Below, piece after piece: positions 1 through 5,492 of a DNA stretch of 5,492 bases. The notes beneath the pieces were generated by a model. That model was not told where the DNA came from. It saw nothing but the letters and a program-made list of their open reading frames with translations, and searched no databases. Each line of letters opens with the position of its first letter. The first letter of the stretch is position 1. Position numbers and translations under genes: made by a program. The DNA lies in NCBI GenBank assembly GCA_029863735.1, contig JAOTUT010000130.1:1-5492 (forward strand), in the 5' to 3' direction. The DNA comes from Ignavibacteria bacterium. Lineage in GTDB: Bacteria; Bacteroidota; Ignavibacteria; Ignavibacteriales; Ignavibacteriaceae.

Positions 1-482
1 ACAATTGCTTTTATTAGTTTCTCTGAGGCATAGTCATTTACATTTTCAGATTTCAATCCGCTTATTGTGGCAAGCTTCAAAATATTTTCAAGACGGTACT
101 GTGGAAGAAAATGAATTTTTCGACCTCTTTTTATCGCACCAATTATTTGTTCATTTAGCTTTTCAGTTGACGTCGCTCGCTTAACTCCTACTATTTCAGC
201 ATAATCATTTACCGTTCGTTGTGGACCCGTCCAAACTATTTCATCCAATGTAGAATCATTTCCAAAAAGAGTTTCAAGGTTATTATCGATGTCAATAGTT
301 GCCGCAAATCCTGGTCTGTCCACTCCAAAGAAATAAAGGAAAGTACTATCCTGTCTGAAATTGTAAGTATTTGCTGTGTAGTTTGCAGGGCTATCTTCGT
401 TGCCTAAAAACAAAATCAAACCCGAATCAAATTTTTCCTTTAATATTCTTCTTCTGTTTATATAAATGCTAGTGTCGAACAT
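1..482 (-). CDS. pepP: Xaa-Pro aminopeptidase (M24B family), N-terminal part, cut by the window edge
   Basis: The reading frame starts at ATG 480-482 and stays open to the left edge: 160 complete codons, with the 3' end missing. The protein begins MFDTSIYINRRRILKEKF. It matches the AMP_N domain of aminopeptidase P: an Arg-rich start (residues 10-12), a hydrophobic strand GLILFLG (21-27), and the hallmark YNFRQDSTFLYFFGVDRPG (40-58), followed by a strand and the WTGP turn (84-87). This domain precedes the pita-bread metallopeptidase domain that holds the two-metal site, so all catalytic residues lie outside the window. The family removes an N-terminal residue that precedes proline and acts in the cytosol; no signal peptide is visible. 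A strong Shine-Dalgarno AGGAG (488-492 on the complement, 5 nt from the ATG) fixes the start. The gene diverges from the OmpA-like gene. The family call is firm; the exact subfamily is not, because the catalytic half is missing. Confidence 0.9.
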   Translation of the reverse strand, partial: MFDTSIYINRRRILKEKFDSGLILFLGNEDSPANYTANTYNFRQDSTFLYFFGVDRPGFAATIDIDNNLETLFGNDSTLDEIVWTGPQRTVNDYAEIVGVKRATSTEKLNEQIIGAIKRGRKIHFLPQYRLENILKLATISGLKSENVNDYASEKLIKAI

Positions 483-487
483 TTTTG

Positions 488-492
488 CTCCT
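488..492 (-). promoter_or_regulatory. Shine-Dalgarno site of the aminopeptidase gene
   Basis: The complement reads AGGAG, five bases before the ATG at 482. It is the best ribosome-binding site in the window and supports this start for a gene that has no stop codon inside the window. Confidence 0.75.
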
Positions 493-721
493 ATTCTTTA
501 TAGTAGGTTAGTAAATTGTCGATTTATAATTCGTAATTAAATTAAACAAATAACGTGTATCTAAATGTAGCAATTACATATTGATTATTCTATGCATACA
601 ATATCATCTATTTTCGGGCCAAAATCAATCTTTTTATAGACTCATTTTGAAAAAAAAATTCGCATAAGATTTGCAGATGAATTAAATTAATACAGTAATG
701 TTTGCAACTAATTAATAACAA

Positions 722-726
722 TAGGA
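722..726 (+). promoter_or_regulatory. Probable Shine-Dalgarno site that selects the GTG 735 start
   Basis: TAGGA lies 8 nt before GTG 735. The upstream TTG at 702 has no purine-rich site before it. ATG 698-700 is in another frame and meets a stop after five codons. Starting at 735 also gives a normal signal peptide: a basic N-terminus directly followed by a hydrophobic core. Confidence 0.5.
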
Positions 727-734
727 CATTAATT

Positions 735-2096
735 GTGAAAATTCTATACAGTTATTTTAATCAGATAAAGTTCCTAAAATACGGATTAATCTTAATTCTT
801 TTTATAACATTTGCTGAAGTCTATCCTCAATCATCAGCTGCGAATAATCAACTCTTTCAAAACACCATGATATTTGGTCTTGGTGGGGGAGTTACATTTC
901 CTCAAACTGACTATGAAACGGCAAAAACAGGATTTGCTTTAAGAGGAACCGGAGAATATTTCTTTAAAACAAAATCTATTCACTATTTCGGCTTAAAATT
1001 AAATTTAGGCTATGATCAGGTAAAAGGTGAGGACTCAAGAGGTTCAATTGGAACACAAATTGGACCTGTAGAAATTCCTCCAGAATTCAGCACAGGTACT
1101 TTTTCGATAGGATTAGGAATAACTTATGGTATATCGATTAATAAAGCCGTAATGCCTTATTTGTCAGGAGGAATATCTAATTTTTGGTTTGATCCAAAAG
1201 ATGATCAGGGTAAACCAGCATCAGGAAACGCAGCCAATCTTTACACTAAAAACACAATTGCATACAATATAGAAGGTGGCATTAAAATTTTTGTTAGCGA
1301 AAAAGTAAGTATCAACCTTTCTGCTAGTCAATATTTTCCGCAGACTGACTACCTTGATGATATAGCCGCTGCAAATAAAAATGATGCTTATACAACAGTG
1401 TTGGTTGGTGTTTCATTCTCACCATTCATTAATAATGATCCAGATAATGACGGAATAAAAGGTTCGGCAGATATGTGTGCTAATGAACCGGAGGACTTTG
1501 ATGGCTTTGAAGATGAAGATGGATGCCCGGATATTGATAATGACGGTGACGGTATTTTGGATGTTATTGATAAATGCCCGCTTGAAGCTGAAGACATAGA
1601 TGGATTTCAGGATGAAGATGGATGCCCGGATCTGGATAATGATGGAGATGGAATTTTAGACATCTATGATAAATGTCCAAATGAAGCTGAAGATATAGAT
1701 GGAGTTGCAGATGAAGATGGATGCCCAGATGCTGGTGAGATAATTGGCGAAGGAAAATTTATTTTAATGGGCGATGATATATTCTCACCCAATTCAGCTA
1801 TGATAAAAATCGAAGGAAAAGAAGAATTAGATGCAATAATCTTGCAACTACAAAAGTTTCCTGACAAAAAGTGGCGTATAGAAGGGCATATGGATTCAAA
1901 TGGAAATAAAAGACTTTTAAGAAATTTGTCGCTTGAACGAGCAAAAGCTGTACTAGAATATTTGACATATTTTGGAGGATTGGCAAGGGAAAACTTCCTG
2001 GTATTTGGCATGGCAGATAATTTCCCGGTTGCTGATAACAGTACTGAGGTAGGCCGCAGCGAAAACCGAAGAATTGAGATTATTGGAGAGGATTGA
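735..2096 (+). CDS. OmpA-family outer membrane protein with thrombospondin type 3 repeats
   Basis: This is a 453-residue exported protein read from GTG 735; a TTG at 702 would add 11 residues. Residues about 1-32 form a signal peptide, with Lys near the start, the core YGLILILFITFA, and cleavage probably near VYPQSSA. Residues about 34-230 alternate Gly/aromatic-rich strands (FGLGGGVTFPQTDY, HYFGLKLNLGYD, FSIGLGITYGISI, PYLSGGISNFWF, TTVLVGVSFSPF), as in an OmpA-like beta-barrel. Residues about 235-332 are thrombospondin type 3 repeats with DxDxDG and DxCP motifs, expected to bind calcium and form a rigid linker. The last 110 residues are an OmpA_C-like peptidoglycan-binding domain: EGHMDSNG, NLSLERAKAVLEYL and GRSENRRIEI. 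The Asp and Arg thought to contact diaminopimelate are present. The usual GHTD is GHMD here. The protein probably links the outer membrane to the cell wall. No terminator follows directly, so transcription may continue to the hairpin at 2524. Confidence 0.93.
   Translation: MKILYSYFNQIKFLKYGLILILFITFAEVYPQSSAANNQLFQNTMIFGLGGGVTFPQTDYETAKTGFALRGTGEYFFKTKSIHYFGLKLNLGYDQVKGEDSRGSIGTQIGPVEIPPEFSTGTFSIGLGITYGISINKAVMPYLSGGISNFWFDPKDDQGKPASGNAANLYTKNTIAYNIEGGIKIFVSEKVSINLSASQYFPQTDYLDDIAAANKNDAYTTVLVGVSFSPFINNDPDNDGIKGSADMCANEPEDFDGFEDEDGCPDIDNDGDGILDVIDKCPLEAEDIDGFQDEDGCPDLDNDGDGILDIYDKCPNEAEDIDGVADEDGCPDAGEIIGEGKFILMGDDIFSPNSAMIKIEGKEELDAIILQLQKFPDKKWRIEGHMDSNGNKRLLRNLSLERAKAVLEYLTYFGGLARENFLVFGMADNFPVADNSTEVGRSENRRIEIIGED
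1491..1730 (+). repeat. 99-bp tandem repeat coding for thrombospondin type 3 units
   Basis: Two full 33-codon units (1491-1589 and 1590-1688) and a 14-codon partial third (1689-1730) lie in frame inside the OmpA-like gene. Each full unit encodes EDxDGFxDEDGCPD, then xDNDGDGILD, then DKCPxEA. The protein is nearly identical between units, while the DNA differs at many third positions (gacggtgacggt against gatggagatgga). The duplication is therefore old and kept by selection on the protein. Confidence 0.85.
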
Positions 2097-2142
2097 GAAT
2101 TTATGATAGTAAAGTTCTCTGTTTTAAGAAGTTTATCTTGGT

Positions 2143-2158
2143 GAATTACCGGTAATTC
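2143..2158. promoter_or_regulatory. Perfect 16-bp palindrome, possible operator
   Basis: GAATTACCGGTAATTC reads the same on both strands. It lies 47 bp after the OmpA-like stop codon and 58 bp before the TATAAT at 2216. No T-run follows, so it is not a standard terminator. One half, GGTAATTC, recurs at 2192-2199, 41 bp on (about four helical turns) and near the expected -35 position. A dimeric regulator site is possible, but this is inferred from layout alone. Confidence 0.3.
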
Positions 2159-2212
2159 CTACGTTTCAAACTGTGTGAGTAACTTTTCTGAGGTAATTCT
2201 CAATTCTATTAG

Positions 2213-2221
2213 TGGTATAAT
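2213..2221 (+). promoter_or_regulatory. Candidate extended -10 promoter element
   Basis: TGGTATAAT holds a consensus TATAAT (2216-2221) preceded by TG with one base between, as in extended -10 promoters. No good -35 box lies 16-18 bp upstream. A start of transcription near 2228 would give a leader of about 45 nt before the small ORF at 2274. If the organism mainly uses a Bacteroidota-type sigma factor, this match may be accidental in AT-rich DNA. Confidence 0.35.
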
Positions 2222-2273
2222 TTTTACTGCTTTTTCTCAATGAAAAACAGACATATATGGGAATAAAAGAAAA

Positions 2274-2498
2274 ATGAAAAATTCAAGTTATATCGCGACG
2301 AATAATATCTCCGTATTAAGTCAATCTGAAGTTTGGGCACACCCCAGAGGAAAATCTTTTGTTGAGCTGCAGGAGATAAAGGATGAAAATCGTTGGTCTC
2401 TTCGTATCGGTGGAATGAGAAGTGGTAAAATAAAATTTATTCTTGGGGTTACTTATTTCTTTTTACTTATCTATTCTTCAGCACAACTTTTTCTTTGA
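2274..2498 (+). CDS. Small hypothetical protein with a C-terminal membrane segment
   Basis: This is a 74-residue ORF that I do not recognise. The first 53 residues are polar and mixed in charge (for example VWAHPRGKSFVELQEIKDEN and RWSLRIGGMRSGK). The last 21 (about 54-74) form one hydrophobic stretch, FILGVTYFFLLIYSSAQLFL, that ends almost at the stop codon, as in a tail-anchored membrane protein with its N-terminus in the cytosol. There is no signal peptide and no cysteine. The ribosome site is weak: GGGA lies 11 nt upstream. The case for a real gene is its position on the plus strand between a TATAAT element at 2216 and an intrinsic terminator 25 nt after the stop, where no other plus-strand gene exists. 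Against it are its short length, no recognised relatives, and the chance that the terminator serves the OmpA-like gene instead. Confidence 0.4.
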   Translation: MKNSSYIATNNISVLSQSEVWAHPRGKSFVELQEIKDENRWSLRIGGMRSGKIKFILGVTYFFLLIYSSAQLFL

Positions 2499-2523
2499 TC
2501 AAGATTAAAATAAAATTTTTTGG

Positions 2524-2548
2524 AACCGGATATCTCATCCGGTTTTTT
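2524..2548 (+). terminator. Intrinsic terminator, rightward
   Basis: An 8-bp stem (AACCGGAT at 2524-2531, ATCCGGTT at 2537-2544) encloses the 5-base loop ATCTC. Continuing from the last stem T's there are six T in a row (2543-2548), then ATTAT. The U-run is only on the plus strand, so the site ends rightward transcription, from the small ORF or from OmpA read-through. Read leftward, the same hairpin is followed by CCAAAAATTTTA, with no immediate U-run. The acetyltransferase stop codon begins right after it. Confidence 0.8.
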
Positions 2549-2549
2549 A

Positions 2550-3017
2550 TTATAATTTTCTGATTACTTTGGCTGGAACACCTACGGCCACGGAATTAGG
2601 TGGAACATCTGCAGTTACAACAGCTCCTGCACCGATAATTGAATTCTCTCCTATTGTAACTCCACACATAATAGTTGAAGATGAGCCGATTGAAGCACCC
2701 TTTTTTACAAAAGTTTCTACAACTTTCCAATCGATATCTGATTGCATTGAACCATCTTCATTTGTTGCTCTTGGATGTTTATCATTAATAAATGTTACGT
2801 TATGTCCAACAAAAACATTATCTTCAATGTGCACACCTTCACAAACAAATGTGTGAGAAGATATTTTACAGTTTTTCCCAATGAAAGAATTTTTTTGAAT
2901 TTCTACAAATGTTCCTACTTTAGTTTCATCATCGATCGAACAACCATAAAGATTAACGAAGTCGTAAATCTTTACGTCCTTTCCAAGTTTAACGTTATTA
3001 ATGTTTTGTTTAATCAT
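2550..3017 (-). CDS. Acyltransferase of the left-handed beta-helix (hexapeptide) family, probably sugar N-acetyltransferase
   Basis: The 155-residue protein is built of imperfect hexapeptide repeats ([IV]Gxxxx), such as [42 protein letters not shown] and IGAGAV, and ends in [13 protein letters not shown]. The loop [15 protein letters not shown] (77-90), set between coils, matches the WbpD/WlbB and FdtC/QdtC group. These enzymes use acetyl-CoA to acetylate the amino group of nucleotide-linked 3-amino sugars. Such enzymes are trimers with active sites between subunits. The length is slightly short for the family (about 150-190), and both ends look intact. The start is ATG 3015-3017; no clear Shine-Dalgarno precedes it. 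It follows the oxidoreductase gene after 134 bp on the same strand. The fold is certain, N-acetyl transfer to an amino sugar is likely, and the exact substrate is unknown. Confidence 0.88.
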   Translation of the reverse strand: MIKQNINNVKLGKDVKIYDFVNLYGCSIDDETKVGTFVEIQKNSFIGKNCKISSHTFVCEGVHIEDNVFVGHNVTFINDKHPRATNEDGSMQSDIDWKVVETFVKKGASIGSSSTIMCGVTIGENSIIGAGAVVTADVPPNSVAVGVPAKVIRKL

Positions 3018-3151
3018 TATTATTCATTACGACTTTAGACGGTTGAAAAGTAATTAGGACAATTTCGGAAAAATGAATGAACATCTCAGATAGATGCAAG
3101 TAAACAATAAAAATTTGATGATATTCTAATAAATTCTACCAACTCTTAGGC

Positions 3152-4168
3152 TTATCCTACAAGCATGTTATCAAGCTCAACAAGCTGGCCCATATTCGCT
3201 AAAGAAAAATCACAGGCCTCTAGTAATCTTACAACCTCAAGTCCATCTCTTCCGCTGGTTAACGTAGTTCTATTTTCATTTATTGCCGATATAAATTCTT
3301 GGGTTCCTAATCCGAGTGCCTCGGTCTGGTTAACTTTTGGTGAAAACATATCACCTATTCGGTATTGCACTAATGCCTGGTGAATGCTTTCAGTTGATTT
3401 GAATTCAACACCAGTATCATAAACTTTAATCTTTTCAAAATTTTCCATGTCATCATATACGAGCATTTTTTTATCTCCGCCAACTATTATTCTTCGAATT
3501 TTTACTGGAGATACCCAATTGACGTGAAAATGAGCGAAGCAATTATCCTCAAAATAAATACATATATGGGCAAGATTTTCTTTCCCGTTAAAATTGGCAA
3601 TCCCGTTTGCAACGAGGGCTTTTACTTTGTGCTTTCCAAGTAAATAAGTCATAATGGATAAATCATGTGGAGCGAGATCCCATACTACATTTACATCTCT
3701 TTGGAACAGCCCGAGATTTATTCTTTCCGAATCAAAATAAATAATATCACCGAGCTCATTTTTATCTATAAGCTCTTTAATTTTCATTACTGCGCCATTG
3801 TAGATAAATGTATGGTCAACAAAGATTTTAAGATTTTTTCTCTCAGCAATTTCGATAAGTTCTTCTGCTTGTTTAGAAGTAGAAGTAAAGGGTTTTTCGA
3901 CCCAAATATGTTTACCAGCTTCCAGAGATTTTTGTGCTAAATTATAGTGTGTGTCAACTGGTGTTGCAATAACTATAATATCTGCATTACTTTCTATTAA
4001 ATTATGGCAATCTTTAGAGAGTTCAGCCGCCGGAAATTTTTGTTTAATTATCTGAAGTCTGTTTTCTCTTATATCGCACGCAATAACTTTTTTTACGTCT
4101 TTATGTGCAAGAAAATTCCTAACCAGATTAGGACCCCAATAACCTAGTCCAATTACTCCAACTTTCAT
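3152..4168 (-). CDS. Gfo/Idh/MocA-family NAD(P)-dependent oxidoreductase
   Basis: The 338-residue protein has the full family length (about 320-390). It opens with the Rossmann strand MKVGVIGLGYWGPN, with the dinucleotide motif GLGYWG at 7-12, and Asp32 sits at the end of strand 2, where it suits NAD. IIVIATPVDTHYNLA (64-78) and VEKPF (90-94) follow; Lys92 of EKP is the family's catalytic lysine. The C-terminal half is the alpha/beta substrate domain, with WDLAPHDLSIMTYLLG (163-178); Asp164 and His168 are at the usual active-site place. In polysaccharide loci these proteins oxidise sugar nucleotides, often at C3, before an aminotransferase and an acetyltransferase act. The neighbouring acetyltransferase supports that role. 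A partial ribosome site (TTAGG, about 8 nt before ATG 4168) is seen. The gene lies 46 bp after the glycosylphosphotransferase gene and is probably co-transcribed with it. The substrate cannot be read from the sequence. Confidence 0.92.
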   Translation of the reverse strand: MKVGVIGLGYWGPNLVRNFLAHKDVKKVIACDIRENRLQIIKQKFPAAELSKDCHNLIESNADIIVIATPVDTHYNLAQKSLEAGKHIWVEKPFTSTSKQAEELIEIAERKNLKIFVDHTFIYNGAVMKIKELIDKNELGDIIYFDSERINLGLFQRDVNVVWDLAPHDLSIMTYLLGKHKVKALVANGIANFNGKENLAHICIYFEDNCFAHFHVNWVSPVKIRRIIVGGDKKMLVYDDMENFEKIKVYDTGVEFKSTESIHQALVQYRIGDMFSPKVNQTEALGLGTQEFISAINENRTTLTSGRDGLEVVRLLEACDFSLANMGQLVELDNMLVG

Positions 4169-4214
4169 TTTTAATACCTAAAAATTATTAAGAATTGCAA
4201 TTTCAATATTAAAA

Positions 4215-5492
4215 CTATTTTGCCCCTCTGGCGGTTAATATCGCGGGAATAGTCTGAAACATCAATTGAAGGTCAAACCAGGGTGACATATTATTCATAT
4301 AATATAAATCTAGTACCACACTTTCCTTAAATGAAACTGAGCTTCTTCCCCAAACCTGCCATACGCCGGTGCATCCTGGAATAACATTAACTCTTCTCTT
4401 TTGCCACTCATCGTAATTTTCATACTCGTAAGGCAAGCAAGGGCGTGGACCAACAAGGCTCATATCCCCTTTCAGTACGTTGAATAACTGTGGTAATTCA
4501 TCCAGAGAAGTTTTTCTGATAATGTTACCAATCCATGTTACCCGACTATTATTTATTATTTTAGATTTTAAAGATTCGTCTTTCATAAAATTAATCATGT
4601 CCTTTACACGTTCCTCGTCTGAACCATCATTTGTCATCATCGATCTAAATTTATAGAATTTAAATTCTTTACTATACTTTCCGACACGATTCTGACTATA
4701 AAATATAGGTCCCGGAGAGGAAATCTTTATCAGTAATGTGATTATTAAAAACAAAGGTGACATTATAACCAATGCTACTAAAGATATAACAAGGTCAGTT
4801 ATTCTCTTCATTGTCAAGGTAATTGAATTGTTGTAACGAGACGACATATCTATCACCGGAACATCAATGTATTTTTCTGTATTCATTTTTCTGGCTACAA
4901 CATCAAACAGTTTTGAAGTAACCTTCACATTCACACCTAATGATTTACAATAATCTATAAGTTTAAGTATTGCTTCGGCGTTTTCACCCTCAGCATTTAC
5001 TATTATTTCATCAACCTCGTGCTCTTTAGTAATTGCTTCAATATTACGTGTATTGCCTAATATTTTTTTCCCTGAAATCTCTTCTGTATTTACAGGTTTG
5101 TCATCATCTATAAAACCAACAATGTTTAATCCGATGGGATTTTCATACATTAATTTTGTTGCGAGTAGCTTACCTGCTTCACCATTTCCAATTATTAGTA
5201 CATTCCTTTTAAAGCCGGTATTACTGAATTTAATAAAGAGTAATCTCAACAATTCAACTCTCGAGATATAAAGTAAGGGTATTACTAGCAGAATGAAAAC
5301 AAAAATAAGAAATCTGGCATCAACTATTTCCGTATTCTCGATTAGCAAAGAAACCAGAACTACATTCAGAGCTCCATAATATAAAGCTTTCAGAATGTGA
5401 GCAAGATGAGCTGCGCGAGTTATGACAATGTTTATTTTATAAAGAAAGTTATATTGAAAGACTAGAATGAATACAAATGAAATAACTAGGAG
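4215..5492 (-). CDS. Polyprenyl glycosylphosphotransferase (initiating sugar transferase), N-terminus cut by the window edge
   Basis: The frame is open through the right edge: 425 visible residues, and the true start lies beyond 5492. A TTG at 5346-5348 could be mistaken for a start, but 48 coding residues precede it. Visible residues 1-18, about 37-54 and 60-79 are hydrophobic membrane segments. A Rossmann-like CoA_binding_3 domain follows (RNVLIIGNGEAGK, 97-108). The C-terminal bacterial sugar transferase domain begins at KRITDLVISLVALVIMSPLF (229-248), the re-entrant helix with its proline break. It continues with SPGPIFYSQNRVGK, FKFYKFRSM, TSLDELPQLFNVLKGDMSLV (catalytic Asp331-Glu332), GPRP and PGCTGVWQVWGRS. 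Such enzymes move a sugar-1-phosphate from a UDP-sugar to undecaprenyl phosphate at the inner membrane and start assembly of an exopolysaccharide, capsule or O-antigen unit. The family is about 460-480 residues, so some 40-60 are missing. The sugar used cannot be told. Confidence 0.95.
   Translation of the reverse strand, partial: LLVISFVFILVFQYNFLYKINIVITRAAHLAHILKALYYGALNVVLVSLLIENTEIVDARFLIFVFILLVIPLLYISRVELLRLLFIKFSNTGFKRNVLIIGNGEAGKLLATKLMYENPIGLNIVGFIDDDKPVNTEEISGKKILGNTRNIEAITKEHEVDEIIVNAEGENAEAILKLIDYCKSLGVNVKVTSKLFDVVARKMNTEKYIDVPVIDMSSRYNNSITLTMKRITDLVISLVALVIMSPLFLIITLLIKISSPGPIFYSQNRVGKYSKEFKFYKFRSMMTNDGSDEERVKDMINFMKDESLKSKIINNSRVTWIGNIIRKTSLDELPQLFNVLKGDMSLVGPRPCLPYEYENYDEWQKRRVNVIPGCTGVWQVWGRSSVSFKESVVLDLYYMNNMSPWFDLQLMFQTIPAILTARGAK

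Noticed and set aside
219..407. 62-codon plus-strand ORF
   Set aside because: It is antisense to the aminopeptidase frame, which carries a recognisable domain. The ORF product is Cys/Ile/Ser-rich with no known features.
646..699. Possible promoters for the OmpA-like gene: TTTG at 646-649 with TA-N3-TTTG at 665-673, and TTGCAG 671-676 with AGTAAT 694-699
   Set aside because: The first has one base too many for the Bacteroidota TAnnTTTG element and a spacer that is too short. The second matches the consensus at only about half the bases. Both are expected by chance in AT-rich DNA.
1388..2011. Minus-strand ORFs rich in Ser and Pro (1388-1597, 1664-2011, 1798-1986)
   Set aside because: They mirror the Asp/Gly-rich repeats and the OmpA_C domain of the plus-strand gene. 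The SSGHPS-like patterns are the complement of DEDGCP codons.
2092..2204. 10-bp inverted repeat ATTGAGAATT (2092-2101) and AATTCTCAAT (2195-2204)
   Set aside because: The arms are AT-rich, 93 bp apart, and one overlaps the stop codon of the OmpA-like gene. A stable structure is unlikely.
2569..3038. Plus-strand ORFs at 2569-2856 and 2775-3038
   Set aside because: Both lie antisense to the acetyltransferase, whose hexapeptide repeats are unmistakable.
3082..3096. Short inverted repeat (CATCT, 5-base loop, AGATG) in the gap between the oxidoreductase and acetyltransferase genes
   Set aside because: A 5-bp AT-rich stem is too weak for a terminator, and the nearby T-rich stretch is interrupted. 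Nothing else in the 134-bp gap stands out.
1..5492. CRISPR arrays, insertion sequences, tRNA or rRNA genes, and phage or defence genes
   Set aside because: I looked for spaced direct repeats, transposase-like frames, terminal inverted repeats and cloverleaf or rRNA motifs on both strands and saw none.

Overview
The window is an AT-rich bacterial segment. Its gene content fits the Bacteroidota-Chlorobi-Ignavibacteria group: an OmpA-type outer membrane protein with aspartate-rich thrombospondin type 3 repeats, a Gfo/Idh/MocA oxidoreductase beside a hexapeptide acetyltransferase, and a polyprenyl glycosylphosphotransferase. The taxonomic guess is inference; the window holds no rRNA, tRNA or other marker gene.

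Layout. (1) Positions 1-482, minus strand: the 5' third of a cytosolic Xaa-Pro aminopeptidase gene that runs off the left edge. (2) Positions 483-734: a divergent intergenic spacer in which I see no convincing promoter. (3) Positions 735-2096, plus strand: an exported OmpA-family protein with a signal peptide, a beta-barrel-like domain, calcium-binding type repeats and a peptidoglycan-binding domain. A GTG at 735 is the better start than the TTG at 702. (4) Positions 2097-2549: a short stretch with a 16-bp perfect palindrome, an extended -10 element, an unrecognised 74-residue ORF with a C-terminal membrane segment, and a clear rightward intrinsic terminator. (5) Positions 2550-5492, minus strand: three surface-polysaccharide genes, transcribed in the order glycosylphosphotransferase (5' end off the right edge), oxidoreductase, acetyltransferase.

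How they work together. The leftward cluster looks like the downstream end of an exopolysaccharide, capsule or O-antigen locus. The membrane enzyme would load the first sugar phosphate onto the lipid carrier. The oxidoreductase and acetyltransferase are of the kinds that, with an aminotransferase, make N-acetylated amino sugars; no aminotransferase lies in the window. The OmpA-like protein would tie the outer membrane to peptidoglycan. The aminopeptidase gene is an unrelated housekeeping neighbour.

Nothing here is convincingly a new system. The most unexplained part is the small transcription unit at 2143-2548. Two genes, the aminopeptidase and the glycosylphosphotransferase, are cut by the window edges and are longer than a simple start-to-stop reading suggests.
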